A stretch of DNA of 64,000 nt from Heterohyrax brucei (taxonomy: Eukaryota > Chordata > Mammalia > Hyracoidea > Procaviidae): assembly GCA_028571685.1 (NCBI GenBank), contig CM053162.1, forward strand, positions 69,862,351 through 69,926,350, written 5' to 3'. Below the pieces are notes generated by a model. That model did not search any database and had not been told where the DNA came from. It saw nothing but the letters and a program-made list of their open reading frames with translations. The stretch's first letter is position 1. Each line of letters starts with the position of its first letter. A program made the translations under genes and the position numbers. Shown here piece after piece: positions 22,060 through 33,394 of this stretch.

Positions 22060-22570
22060 TTTATAAATTGTTTATATGTAATAAAACTTATGTTTAACAA
22101 TATTAAACATATAAACACATTTTATGTTTATAAAAATTTACATGTAAACATTTGTTTATACACAATAAAAGAATTTTATATGTAATAAAACATTTGCCAT
22201 TCCCACCATCTTCACATATACAGTTTAGTGACACTAAACATGTTTATCATGCCATTCAATCATCCCCCTGGACTGTTCTTGAATTTTTCTATCACCCTTA
22301 AAATATGCCCAGTGTCCCTCTGCCTTGTGTCGCCCTTTCCCCCTCCCTGCTACTTGCTTCTAGCAGTCATGAATAAACTGTGATCTGTATACACTGCTTA
22401 CTGTGAATGCTTTATGTACGTGGAGTCATACGGTTTGTGTCCTTGTATAACGGACTTATTTCACTCAGCCCAGTGTTCTCAAGGTGCACTCATGCTGCGG
22501 CATATACCAGGGCTTCCTGTCTCTTTATGGCTAAGTGATGCTCCATTGAACGTATGTAACACATTTGCTA
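22060..22570 (-). mobile_element. Old L1 (L1M-type) 3' region, minus strand
   Basis: The part at 22380-22550 is the typical antisense of an L1 end: gtggagtcatacggtttgtg, tatttcactcagcccagtgt, ctaagtgatgctccattgaa. The AT-rich stretch 22060-22200 repeats tatatgtaataaaac twice and may belong to it or be simple sequence. Diverged and without coding capacity. Confidence 0.6.
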
Positions 22571-22794
22571 CTATTTCTAAAAACAAATAAATACCGACTA
22601 ATTTAATTATCTCTGCAAAGATTATTTTATTGTTTTTCATGTCTAATACTTAGTTTTTCATTCCTTCTCACTAGCTTCATAGTAAGCCATCCTGAAACAC
22701 TACTGGTTTGTTATGAACACCTAATATACACGTAGCATGACTGATTATGGGAAACATTATATATTTTTCTTGCATTTATCAAACTGTGGAGTTC

Positions 22795-22947
22795 TCTTGG
22801 AGCCCAAGTAGCAGATACCTCTTTACCAAACAGGTCGGGCATCTGAGTCCACAAGCTGCTCCTTGAAAACACTTTAGGGCAGTTCTTTTCCGTCCTATAG
22901 GGTTTCTATGAGTTAGAATCAAATCAATGGCAGCAGTTTTGGATTTG
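22795..22947 (+). mobile_element. AfroSINE (short variant)
   Basis: It starts ggagcccaagtagcag, with a weak B-box region (ggtcgggcatctgagtcc), then gctccttgaaaacact, gggcagttcttttccgtcct and tcaatggcagcagttttgg. Confidence 0.75.
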
Positions 22948-23984
22948 GGAGTTATTTTAGACATGTCTGTCAGGTTTTCAGCAACTAAGGAAGTCTATGC
23001 TGTCATAAAACAGAAATCTGGAAATTCCTTAGAACCATAAACTCCAAGTTTTGAAGACTATCTGAAACACCACCTAAGAATAATCTGGAAACGGGTGTTG
23101 AAATCAGCTCCTCTAAGAAACTCACAGTTTGTGGTATTGTTTTTTCCTTAATGTGACTAGGGTTGTTATTTTGATTCTGTAATGAATGAATAATTAAGTA
23201 CTTAAATTTGTTCCAAATAATCCTCACTGGAGTTTCACTGGGAACAATGTCAAACCAGTCATTTGGAGACAGGCCTTATCTGGGGCAGGAAAAGGCAGAG
23301 GTGAGTTGGGTACAGCTGAGTCAGTAGCCCAAGCTCACGACTCTCAGCCCACATTCCTCTTCGACCATGATTAAAAACAAAGTGTGAATGAAAGAAGAGT
23401 CATTTCTTTAATTAAGCTTCAAACCAAAGACTGTCCAATCTGACTTCTTAAGTAACTCATTCCATTTTATCTGACCCAATGTTAAATCTACAAAGTGCCC
23501 TTAAGAAACAGGCTTGCAAGTATCATTTCATCTTCTGGAGAACTATCTGCTTTCAAACAAACTCATTTTCAAATAATTAATTTTAAAATGGATGCTTATT
23601 ACGGAATCATACTACTGGGAAGATTCTTAGATTTTACCTGTTTAGCCCCATTATTTTTTCACAGGAAGGCAAAGAGTCTCCCAGAGCATAAGTGATATTT
23701 TTTCACAATTGTAAATCTAGTTAATGACAGATTTGTGCCTAGAACCCAGGCTTTCTCACATACAGAAACACAGACCCTCTATTCCTCTAAATGCTCAAAA
23801 CAGACATGATTGCATTTCTTCTGTTATTATAAGTGTTTAAATCTCTGTTGACAATGGATGGACCACTAACTACAATGATTTAAAAGGAATATGTCAAAAT
23901 GTTGATTTCTATTCTCACTGGAAGTTTTGCTTTGAATGTAGACACGAACAGCTTTAAATTATGATTTTCTGTGTGGGATGCAGA
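22948..23984. other. No gene; possible MIR remnant
   Basis: No exon is supported. At about 23715-23790 the order ctagttaatgacag, gcctagaacccaggctt is reminiscent of the 3' half of MIR, but the match is too weak to assign. Confidence 0.4.
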
Positions 23985-24165
23985 ATTCCTGGATGACACC
24001 AACAAGCTCAGTGACAGGGAGGAGGTTCAAGTCCACCCCAAAGCACCTCAGAAGAAAGGCTACCTAGTTCTGAAAAATCAGCCACTGAAAATCTTCGGGA
24101 GGCCAGTTTTACTCTGACATGTGGTATTGCCAGGAGTCGGTCTCAACAGCAACTGGTTCTGGAGG
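23985..24165 (+). mobile_element. AfroSINE (long variant)
   Basis: It starts attcctggatgacaccaaca, then ggaggttcaagtccacccc (B-box region), aagaaaggctacctagttct, gaaaaatcagccactgaaaa and ttttactctgacatgtggta. The tail ends at gcaactggttctgg. Confidence 0.75.
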
Positions 24166-24944
24166 CAGAATTCCAGTAGCTCACTCAGTACGAAGCTCTG
24201 ACTTCTCCAGAGATAGCAGACATGCTTTTTCTATAGTACTGTGTGTGTATGTTGCCAGTGATTTCCGACCAGCGATTAGAACATTCAAAAGATCAGGAGA
24301 CAGTGTTATTCTTTCTTTCGGCCAGTTACAACTGCACGCTCCCCTCGCTTCTCATGATCACACCCATACTGAGAGCCCACTCACGGCGTCTCGGGGTAAT
24401 CCACTGACAGCAGCCAAGCTGCCCGGACACACGCCGGGACGCCGCTCCCTCACCCCCATCAGTGTCGGCTCTCCAGAGCTCCTCTGAAGCTCTGGTCATA
24501 AAGCTTCATAAATAGTCATTTATAAAAATGGCCTTGGTAAGAGGGAAGCATTTCAACAAGTGCTTGTCCAGCAAGTCCCAACTCAGACATTAAAGCGCTT
24601 AGATGTCTTCCATCTCAGTGACTTATGTTGAGCAGTGTTCTCTTTCACTGTGTTGTGAGCCACACGTCTGAGAACAGCAGGGGTAACACAGCACACGGTC
24701 GAGCTGCCCCATCTGCTCGAGGTTCCATCGAACCATGTCATTTTATGAGCTCTCTCTAGGAGATTTTTGGTTATCCAATTTGTAGTCCTCTCTAATATAA
24801 ACAGCCTGCAATCACTGGAGAAGTTCAGTGAGCCAAGCCAAACGGTAGGAAATTGCCAGTAGCCAGTAATGTTAAATTAGAAATGCTTTAAAATATCTGC
24901 ATCACGTACAATTGTCTCCACCTTTTACACTTTGGACACAGGTA
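24166..24944. other. No gene; small CpG-richer pocket
   Basis: 24250-24480 has visibly more CpG dinucleotides than the surroundings and carries a 122-codon plus frame (24119-24487) that starts inside the SINE and shows no recognisable domain. I do not call it a gene. Confidence 0.4.
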
Positions 24945-25200
24945 ACACATTCTTGGTATAGAAAACGTGGAAAATACCAATGAACAGAAGGAAGGAAAGT
25001 TTAAAAATCACCCACAATTCCATCCCCCGGAGAAAACAGTACACTTGTTGGTATTTATTGTGCCAGTTCACTCTCAATTCCTGTGTAGAAATGTATGAAA
25101 AACGGACTCACAATCCATGTTATTTTTTAAGCTGCTTTTATTTTTACCTTACAATAAAAGGTAAGTATTTTTTCACGTGCATAAATATTTCTGTCTGAAT
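24945..25200 (+). mobile_element. Possible old L1 (L1ME-type) fragment
   Basis: The order aaaaatcacccacaattcca, ccggagaaaacagtacac, gttggtatttattgtgccag and a later ttttttcacgtgcataaata follows the pattern of old mammalian L1 3' ends. The identification is from memory and weak. Confidence 0.45.
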
Positions 25201-28197
25201 GCAGAATATGTGTGTCTGATGTTTGTACCCAGATGATAATTTTTTTTAAATTGTTAAACATTTAAGTTACTGAGTACTTAGTTAACATGCGCAGGCTACT
25301 GCCACCCATTTCAGGTGCTTTTCAATCTAAAGCACATCAAATATAAACAGCCTGAAAATTTTTAAATATGAAAAGCTCCTGAGTAGTTTCTTGCCTGAGG
25401 ACTGAAGAGGGTGGGATTTGTGATTCCATTTGAATTTGAAAAGACAGGAATGGACTGATGTCTCAGTTGCTTAGTCTGATTGGTTAGAGCAGGAATTCCA
25501 TACCTTCCTTACTGCCAAGCGCCTGCCTTGGCACTCTGCAGAGTGCAGACAGACCCACCGAGCAGCAGTAGGGGCCGAGTACAGTACTGCTGAAAGAAGC
25601 CCACGTCGGATCAAACAGCCAGTGAGGACAAAGGGAAAACACAGGAGTCAGGCTGGATTACAAGGACATAAGACAGGCTCTGTCCTGTAACTTAAGTTTT
25701 ATTAAAGACAAGGCCTCTTTACTTACAGTAACAAGGTCCTAACAAAAAGAGTGCCATGACCACACACTGCCAGATTTCCTATTTGATCTCCAGCAGACCT
25801 CTCCTGTCAGGCTGCACACTCATGAAATTAGTTCTAAAAAAGTAATAAAAGCTTTCTCTTCTGACAAGAAACATTTAATTAGAACAGCACAGATAAAACG
25901 CCTCCAGCAATCCTAACTCTAATCTCGGCAGTGGCTCCCATATTTTATGAAAAATTTTTGTTGATTTCATGGTGACTTTCCGGAAAAAAATTGACAGATG
26001 TCATGGTCATTTCATGGACTGGATAAAATGTACACAACGGTGATTTAATTATGATTTCTTAATGAAATGTCAGTTTCCACAAAGCTATCCCTGCATGTCA
26101 AGACTGAGTTTGTAGCATTTGTTATGTTAGGGTAATTTCTATTTCCAGCAAACGGTTCCCATTACACATGCTTCAGTCTCCTGTCAGTCACCTTCAGAGG
26201 CAGCCCACGCCAAATTCAAAACAATGACAGACAATTCTGGAAACCGCCTGCAGAGGAGCAGGTCGATGTTACTTCTGCGGTTGATTCCAACTTCAGGCAA
26301 CTTCCTGTGTCACGGGGCAGAGCTGCTCCCTGGGGCTTTCCCGGCTGTGATCCTGACTGCAGCACATCTCCAGGGCTTTCTTCTGCAGCACTTCCAGATC
26401 TGTTTAAAACTACCCACCCCTGGGTAAGTAGCCGAGAGGAAACTGTGCCACTCAGCGACCCAGGCTAACCCTAAGCACCTCCGAAACAGCGAGTGAGTCA
26501 AATGACAGCAATAGGCTGGGCAACAACACGAAACAGAGTAAAAGAAGACAAAAAGGGGGAGTCCGGAGGTCGGCCATCCTGAGCGCCGACACAAGGTCCC
26601 AGACTCATGGCCCACACGCAGGGATTGCCGTCGTGCACAGCGCAGTGGCCTGGAAGGGAAGGACGTCACTACGTGCCCAGTCATCCTCTGGGCCTTCTGG
26701 AGAAAGCAGTATGATTCTTGGAGAAGAAAAACTAAAGGCAGCCTGCTTTACCCTGACCACGACCTCACTGAGACTGATTCCAACGACAGCCTGAGGAACA
26801 GAGAGTATCAGTCAACCTGGAGGACTTTGCCTGCTGCGGGTCTGAGGTATTCTGGATTCCTCTGTCAGGGCTGGGAATCCAAGAACAGGAGCCAGAGTAA
26901 GCCTGCAAGTAGCAGGAATACTCCACACCTTCGTTTCTCTCTAACACATCAGCCTTGACATGCTGACCGGAAATACATTGTACGGAAACCAGGGGATATT
27001 TCTCTAAGGAGACAGCACACTTTTTGTCCACAGTAAGCACGAACTTTGGGGAAGAATTCAAAACAGAACATCAAATGTCAGAGTACAACCTCGGTCAACC
27101 AACACACCAGACATGGAAAATGTATACACCAGAGTTGCTATATAAGTTTTAGCAAGTTCCAGGACAAAGCTTCAAAGCAGCTTTCCTTGCTTGAACATGA
27201 TAATGCTGTTGTCTGTTCTTACAGTTCAATCTACGGGAAAGATGGAGATGCAAACCTGAATTCCACACATTCAGGCCAAGGAGGAGGAGAAGAAGGCTTC
27301 CAAACCTTCCCCATCCCACAGTAAACTTACTTTGGGTAAGCATCAGAGAAGGGTGGGCATGCTTTTTCCCACGAGTGAATAAAGGAGAAGGAGAAGGCCA
27401 GATAATTTAGCCTAAAAATTTCTGCAACACCATATAGAAAAAATAAAAAAAGAATATATTTTCAAAGACAAATTTAACATAAAAAATCATTAGCATATGT
27501 TAAACAACATGTACTTTCTGCTCCTCAAATAGAAAACAAAACGTGGACTCAGCAGAGCAGGACATCCCCAGGGTATAAACGCCAATAATATTGGCCCTGG
27601 AAGAAGAGTTCATAAAAAAGTGAGGAAAGTAACTGAAGCAGATATTTGGATATGTGTCAAAAGTATTTTTTCTTGAAACATAAAGAAAAGAACAAAAACT
27701 AGACAGATAGCAGTCAAGAAAAAAGAGACAAAGGGAATTTTTATCACAGAAAGACAATAAATCCAACATGGAGATAATTCATTAAAAGAAGCAATATTTA
27801 CAGCTACAGTAAAATGAAATTTCCTAGAACTTGCTGGTGGTAAAGAAAGATCTGAATCCACAGATTAAACACCCGTGCCATGTACAAAGCAAACCATGTG
27901 AAATTACTGACAGTCAACAATTGGGGACCTATAAAATGTGAATTCCACTGACTCTGACCTAAAAAGAAAAAAGATCTACATGTAGGCATAGCTTAGAAAG
28001 TTTTGAATTCTTTGGATCAAAAACTCCCATACGCACCAATTTAAAAGGTCCCTTATTAAAGAAGAAAATCAGGACACCATTCTCCTTGTAACACTGGGTC
28101 GTATAAAAAGAATAGAAATGTCAAAAATGTATCTAAAGGCTTCTCTCTACAGAAAATGGAAAAACGCATTAAAAGGAGTCTCTACAGAAAAAGGAAA
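25201..28197. other. About 3 kb with no recognised gene or repeat
   Basis: The longest repeat-poor stretch in the window. Frames of 67-124 codons (26224-26427 plus, 26310-26684 minus) overlap each other and show no domain. 27420-28120 is A-rich and may be a degraded LINE. If the window holds functional unique sequence, this block is one place for it, but I cannot show any. Confidence 0.4.
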
Positions 28198-28328
28198 CCA
28201 TGGTAATACCGTGGTTAAGAGCCGCGGCTGCAGTTCACATCCTTGGAAACTCTATGGAGCAGTTCTACTCTGTACAATAGTGTCACTACGAGTCACAATT
28301 GACTCGAAAGCAATTGGTTTGTTTTTTT
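28198..28328 (+). mobile_element. AfroSINE (short, internally trimmed)
   Basis: ggtaataccgtggttaagag (A-box region) is followed closely by gcagttcacatccttggaaa, then gagcagttctactctgtaca, acgagtcacaattgactcga and aattggtttgttttttt. Part of the B-box side is missing. Confidence 0.78.
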
Positions 28329-28419
28329 AATACAGAAAATTGTCATTCATGAATAAAAGAAATACATACTAGGTACTTTATACACTCAAAACTTAACCGT
28401 TAAAAGATATTTCTGTGAA

Positions 28420-28765
28420 AATACTACTGAGGTCAACTCTTCAGACAAGAATGGACTGGACTCAGGGACACGGTGAGATCACGTGGTACGTGTACTTTCT
28501 GGTTCCATGCATTTCTAAGATGCTGTCCCACTGAACTCTTTCTAGATGGGAGAGGAGTGGGTGGAGATGACAGGACAGGAGATTGTTAAGAGGATACCAC
28601 AAGTATAGAATGATAAGGGACAGTGTGCAGTCAGCAGTCAAGAAGGGCAGAAGAATTTGCAGATAGTCAGGCAGGCAAATTTAATTTGTATTGTATAAGC
28701 AAACCACAAAACCAAACGCACTGCCATCAAGTCGGCTTTCACTTCATCACAACAATTAAAAAAAA
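28420..28765 (+). mobile_element. L1 3' end with a tail-only insertion
   Basis: gaggtcaactcttcagacaa through agaagggcagaagaatttgc to the terminal cacttcatcacaacaat matches the L1 3'UTRs at 1-221 and 14590-14890. A 39-bp insert at 28696-28734 splits the terminal block. 5'-truncated L1 of about 310 bp. Confidence 0.8.
28696..28734 (-). mobile_element. Tail-only SINE/RTE insertion, 39 bp
   Basis: The insert reads aaaccaaacgcactgccatc in antisense tail sequence, the end shared by AfroSINE and RTE, and nothing else of either element. The intact L1 terminal block at 1-221 shows exactly which bases are extra. It is an extremely 5'-truncated retrotransposition product. Confidence 0.75.
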
Positions 28766-29204
28766 AAAAGATTTTCACTTGAAGCTGTTCACCAGTAGAC
28801 TGAGAAAGGAATTAAACGAAAGAATTAACTAAGGTAAAAGGCATATTATAAAAGACCTATCAGGATCCTGGCCACCTTTTAAATTTACAAGTAAATCCAC
28901 ATAGTTATTGCCTTTGCAGATACAAAGAAGAATACAAACGTCAGAAATAGTATTTTACCTAAAAGAAATACAACATACCTGAGAAATAATGAACTGTAAC
29001 AAATACCTTATATCGTATGGGCAAATGGGAAATGTGTCCAGGCAAATAATACAGGTGGATGGCTGACTGCACATTTTTCAGAGGATCTTCAAGAGTGGCA
29101 GTTTCCTTCTTGTTCTTGATTAATACAGAAATACGTATAAAAGTATCTATTAAAAAATGCATCGAAGAAATCAACTCACCACTGAGTAGAATGACACACT
29201 GGAA

Positions 29205-29382
29205 TGCTACAGTGGCTATACGCTCTAGTTGCTATCCAGAAGGCTGGCAGTTCCATTCCACCAGGCACCCCTTGGAAACCCTGGGGGGCAGTTATACTCC
29301 GTCATATAACATCACTGTGGCTCAGGATCAACTCAGTAGCAACAGAGTGGGGTAACAGCAGGGGCTTTGGTTTGGGTTTGGT
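29205..29382 (+). mobile_element. AfroSINE (short variant)
   Basis: agtggctatacgctctagtt, aaggctggcagttccattcc (B-box region), caccaggcaccccttggaaa, gggcagttatactccgtcat, then caactcagtagcaac and the T/G tail tttggtttgggtttggt. Confidence 0.8.
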
Positions 29383-29562
29383 ACAGAGTTCAAATTACAG
29401 AGAAAATATTTAAATAACTAACCCATGTGGCAAAAGACAGAACACATTCAAAAAATCAGGCAAGCAAAAGAGCTGAGATTGTCAGTTGGGCTAAAAAAGT
29501 CAATGGCATAAGCTCTTCTTTAAAAAAAATCTCTGAGAGGGCACTGATTAATAAGTAAGACT

Positions 29563-29735
29563 ATAGCACAGCACAGCGCTTCCAGGGCTCGGCTGCCAAC
29601 CAAAGGCAAAGGGCTCAAATCTACCAGCCACTCCGTGGCAGCTCCAAGGGGCAGTTCTACTCTGCAGAAGTTATAGGATTGCTATGACCTTGAATGGGCT
29701 TGATGATAGTAGGTTTGGGTTTGGGGGGTTTAATT
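29563..29735 (+). mobile_element. AfroSINE (short variant)
   Basis: tagcacagcacagcgcttcc, ccaaaggcaaagggctcaaa (B-box region), gggcagttctactctgcaga and the tail gtaggtttgggtttgggggg. Confidence 0.75.
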
Positions 29736-30199
29736 TTTTAAAACGATTTAGAAGGTTGGAATAAAAAAAGGAGCAAAAACAAGAGAAAAAAATGAGTACA
29801 ATAGTAAAGTCAAAACAAAAAATCCAATGGAAATACTTCCCATGAGCAGACGCAAGTTACCTCATTGACGCCACACCAGATGACATGGCATCAAAAGATC
29901 AGAAGCAAAAACAGCTAAAAATGTAAAAAGAAACTGAGAGGAGGAGTTGAAAACATCTTTGTGATGCTGTCACAAGAGCAACAGTGATTTACTGCAAGAC
30001 TGCAATTGACACAGTAAAAGAAAAAGGTTTCTGTAATGCAAGTGTAGGTTGCAGGGAACTGGAGAATACAAAGACAGACACTCTATAGATTGGGCGACTC
30101 AACAGCAAAATCCTACAGAACCAATCCATCCCGCACTATAGTCCTCAGGGCAATTCTCTCCTGCGTACTCCCCACGACAGCCACTGTGGCACTGATTCT
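29736..30199. other. No gene recognised
   Basis: A-rich sequence following a SINE tail. No family or exon identified. Confidence 0.45.
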
Positions 30200-30318
30200 G
30201 GAATCCCTGGGCCACACAAATAGTCAAGCACTAGATTACTAACTGAAAGGTTGACACTTAAAATCCAACCAGAGGCACCTAGATTTAAGACCCGCAAATC
30301 TGCTTCCAAAAAGTCATA

Positions 30319-30843
30319 TAAGGTCTTACAATTAAGTCTGCAAACTTAATTGTTCTAAGTGCTATATACCTCATTGCTGAATATCAAGTCCTCCCCTTGG
30401 GAAGCTATGCACCAATCCCAGTACAATCCCAGTCCACCCTTCAAAACAATGTGGGGACTGTTTCTGGAATGGCCAATGTACACTGTGGCAAGGTGGCAAT
30501 TCCATGAACTTAATTGTATAGTTGTCTGTGAGGGAGTTTTTAAAGCCGGTAAACAAGTAACTACCAGAACACCCTCCTTACTCACGTGATCCGGCCTGCT
30601 GTGACTTTTTTCTTTACTCAGAGATAAAGGAAATACTGAAAGAAGGACATTTTGACAATATTCAGGACATCTGATGGCCATTCCAGAGAGAGTTTCAAAA
30701 TTGCTTTGAAGGGTTGACTAGGTTCTCGCCTTGGTTCATAGCTTCCAAATGGAATACTTTGAAGGTGACATAGCAATATTCATAAATAAAGTTAGTCGCA
30801 CTTTTGCTAGGGGGAGTTCATGGACTTAATTGCAGACCTTGTA
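30319..30843 (+). mobile_element. Deleted mariner-family DNA transposon, 525 bp
   Basis: The ends are inverted repeats: left taaggtcttacaattaagtc, right (reverse complement) tacaaggtctgcaattaagt. A TA dinucleotide lies on each side (30317-30318, 30844-30845), the target duplication of Tc1/mariner elements. Autonomous mariners are about 1.3 kb, so over half the interior is gone. The surviving middle carries the C-terminal transposase region. It sits inside an AfroSINE and is therefore younger than it. Confidence 0.82.
30576..30770 (+). pseudogene. Mariner transposase C-terminal remnant
   Basis: The frame reads YSRDPACCDFFLYSEIKEIL, matching the mariner segment around the third catalytic aspartate (family pattern SPDLAPCDFF). 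A stop at 30672-30674 follows QDI, and the frame continues with FQREFQNCFEG, the family's next conserved block. The first two catalytic aspartates and the DNA-binding domain are absent, so it cannot encode an active transposase. Confidence 0.78.
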
Positions 30844-31082
30844 TAATCTTAAATACCCTGCGGAGTATTTCTACTCTGCACACATGTAGTCACCCTGAGT
30901 TGGAACTGATCTGAAGACAGTTAACATCAGCTACACTCTTCCTAATTATAAAATTTATACACAGCCTGAATAGCCATCATAATGGATATATGGATAATGG
31001 ATATATGAAATCTGAAATATCTATTGGGAGGACATTTTATATCAAGTAAAACAGATAAATTCATTTTACATAGATCAAAGAA

Positions 31083-31238
31083 GAAGAAAAAAAACTCCAT
31101 TGCCATCAAGTTGATTATGACTCACAGTAATCCTGTAGGACAGAGTAGTGCTGGCCTTATAGAATTTCCAAGCAGCGCCTGGTGGATTCAACTGCTGACC
31201 TTTTGGTTAGCAGCTATGGCACTTAACCAGTATGCCAT
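31083..31238 (-). mobile_element. AfroSINE with perfect 13-bp target duplication
   Basis: Antisense copy from a T-tail equivalent (gaagaaaaaaaactccattg) to accagtatgcc. The bases atagatcaaagaa occur immediately before (31070-31082) and after (31239-31251), so both ends of the insertion are defined. The right-hand flank is at the start of an RTE fragment. Confidence 0.88.
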
Positions 31239-31920
31239 ATAGATCAAAGAAAATAAGAATCCTCAGAACTGAGTCAATAGGTCACATTAGGATAAACAGA
31301 GGAAAGACTGGAGATGTCAAGGATTTTATTTCACTTAGATCTACAATCAACACCCATGGAAGCAGCACTCAAGAAAACAAAAGATTCACTGCACTGGCCA
31401 AATTGGCTATGAAAGTCTTTAACAAGTGGACAAAGATGTCACTTTGATCAAGGACTAAGGTGTGCCGGAAGCAAGCCACGGTATTTTCAGTCATCTCATA
31501 TGCATGTGAAAGCTAGACAATGAATAAGGAAGACAGAAGAATTGATGCCTTTGAATTGTAGTGTTGGCTAAAAACATCTGAATACATACATCATGGACTG
31601 CCAAAAGAATGAACATATCTGTCTTGGAAAAAGTACAACGAGTGCTCCTTAGAAGCAAGGATGGCAAGACAACATCTCATGTACTATGGACATGTTATCA
31701 GGAGGGACCAGTTCTGGGAGCTGGACATCTTGCCTAGTGAAACAGAGGGTCAGCAAAAAAAGAAGAGAAAGGAAGGTGTTCCCTGAGGCAGACTGCCATT
31801 CCGGCTGCAACAGTGGACTCAAGCACAGTGATAATTTCGATTGTGGAACAGCACCGGGCAGAGCAGCTGCCCGCTGGGAACTGGAACCAACTACACAGCA
31901 CCTCACAACAGCAACAGTGT
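31239..31920 (+). mobile_element. RTE LINE 3' fragment
   Basis: It runs from aaaataagaatcctcagaac through gcatgtgaaagctagacaat and gacagaagaattgatgcctt to the 3' end cagcacctcacaacagcaac. The coding region is ruined by stops. A purine-rich run (31757-31775) marks a local change in the usually conserved aaaagaggaagacc block. Confidence 0.8.
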
Positions 31921-32149
31921 ACATCAAACTGGATGGATCATAAAACCATATTGTTAAATTAAAAAAAGGCATAACGATGCACTGTATAATGTTTATTTAC
32001 ATTGATTTTTTTAAATGCACAAAAATATGCATTATTGATCAATACTTATATAAGTGTTAGTAAAGTAAACAGATTTTAAAAATGCACATCACTCATGATA
32101 ATATTTATTTGGGGGAAAGGACCTTGGACTGCAGGTGTAGCTAAAGGGG

Positions 32150-32368
32150 ACAACAAAAAACAAAACCAAGCTACTTGTCATTGAGTCCGTTCCGATTCAG
32201 TGAACTCACGTATGTTGGCATAGACTGATGCCCCACAGGGTTTTCAATGGCGATGAACTTTTGGCAGTAGATTACCAGAATCTCCTTCCTAGGTGACTAT
32301 GGGTAGATTCAAATCACCAGGCTTCCAGCCAGTATCCACGTGCTACCTGTCTGGGTCACCGGGACTCT
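32150..32368 (-). mobile_element. AfroSINE (long variant)
   Basis: Antisense: tail caaaaccaagctacttgtca, then gtccgttccgattcagtg, an extra segment with ttggcagtagattaccagaa, and the 5' end near gggtcaccgggactc. Confidence 0.7.
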
Positions 32369-32395
32369 TTTTTGCACAGAAAGTAAGAATCAATA

Positions 32396-32568
32396 AAAAC
32401 CAAAAAAAAAAAACCCACTGCCATCAAGTTGGTTCCAACTCATAGCAACCCCACAGATCAGAATAGAACCACCCCATAGAATTTCCAAGGACGGACTGGT
32501 AGATTTGAACTGCCAACCTTTTTGTTAGCAGACATAGCACTTAACCCACAATGCCACCAGGGTTTCCA
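32396..32568 (-). mobile_element. AfroSINE (short variant), well preserved
   Basis: Antisense: aaaaccaaaaaaa tail, actgccatcaagttggttcc, gcaaccccacagatcag, atttgaactgccaacctttt (B-box region) and acaatgccaccagggtttcc at the 5' end. Confidence 0.88.
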
Positions 32569-32817
32569 AGAGTTGTCAAACTTTTCCTGATGTCTATCTG
32601 CTCTCTAAATCTTAAACAAAATGGTAGGCTTCATGAATGAGCTATAATATTTTAACATCTTAATAAGCAACCCCTAAATAAATGTTACCATGACTCCCTA
32701 AGTATTACAATTCAATTTTTTCATCAACGGAGATTAGTTTCTAAAGGCAACAAACTTTGTACAGCTAAAATAACTGTTAAGAAATGCTGAGGAAATGAAC
32801 TACTATTATCCATTACA

Positions 32818-32957
32818 ACTACTGCTGTTAATTCAACACTCTGTAAGACAGAGTAGAACTGTGCCTGGTGGGTTTGAACTGCTGACCATTTGGTTGGAAG
32901 CTGCAAAATTTAAAAACTGTGTCACCACCCAAACCCACTGTGGTTGCTGGGTTTCCA
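32818..32957 (-). mobile_element. AfroSINE, rearranged 5' end
   Basis: Antisense: tactgctgttaattcaacac, gacagagtagaactgtgcct, gggtttgaactgctgaccat. The middle block is shortened and the 5' end carries additional ccacccaaacccactg before gggtttcc. Confidence 0.7.
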
Positions 32958-33199
32958 AACAGTATCTCTTAGTAAATCTACTGTGGGCAAATTTTTCTTC
33001 CAGAGATGGGCAAGTTTCGTTCTGCAGATGAGTGAGATTTCCGAAGCACGTTGTAGGACATACGCTTGTTGGATGGGCAGAGTCACCTGCACAATCTAAT
33101 TTTATTCTCTGTCATTTTGTCTTGTGTTGAAACAATTATAACTGAATCTGTGTAAATGAAAAGAATGTAGTCTAATTCTACTTTAACTTGTTATAGAAA

Positions 33200-33358
33200 C
33201 AAAACAACAGCTATTGCCATTGAGTTGATTCTGAACTGTAGTGACCCTACACACAGAGCAGAACGGCTCCAGAGGATTTCCCAGGAGGAGCGAGGGGACT
33301 CAAACTGCTGACAGTTTGGCTAGTTGATGAGCTCTTAACTACGGTCCCACCAAGACTT
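33200..33358 (-). mobile_element. AfroSINE (short variant)
   Basis: Antisense: acaaaacaacagctattgcc, gagttgattctgaactgtag, cagagcagaacggctccaga, ctcaaactgctgacagtttg and ggtcccaccaagactttg. Confidence 0.78.
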
Positions 33359-33394
33359 TGTAATATGTTATACAGGTCCTTATATGCTTATTCT

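Larger units (their letters stand above)
30200..30930 (+). mobile_element. AfroSINE (long variant) split by a mariner
   Basis: The left part runs 30200-30318 (gaatccctgggccacacaaa ... ctgcttccaaaaagtcata). The right part resumes at 30844 with taatcttaaataccctgcgg, then gtatttctactctgcacaca and gagttggaactgatctgaag. Removing 30319-30843 plus one TA restores a continuous long-variant SINE. Confidence 0.75.

Noticed and set aside
25470-25530. tRNA-like run (ttagtctgattggttagagc)
   Set aside because: It resembles a tRNA D-arm/A-box, but no B box, anticodon arm or acceptor stem closes around it.
26224-26684. Overlapping plus and minus frames as a candidate exon
   Set aside because: No consistent splice sites and no recognisable protein; the frames are each other's shadows.
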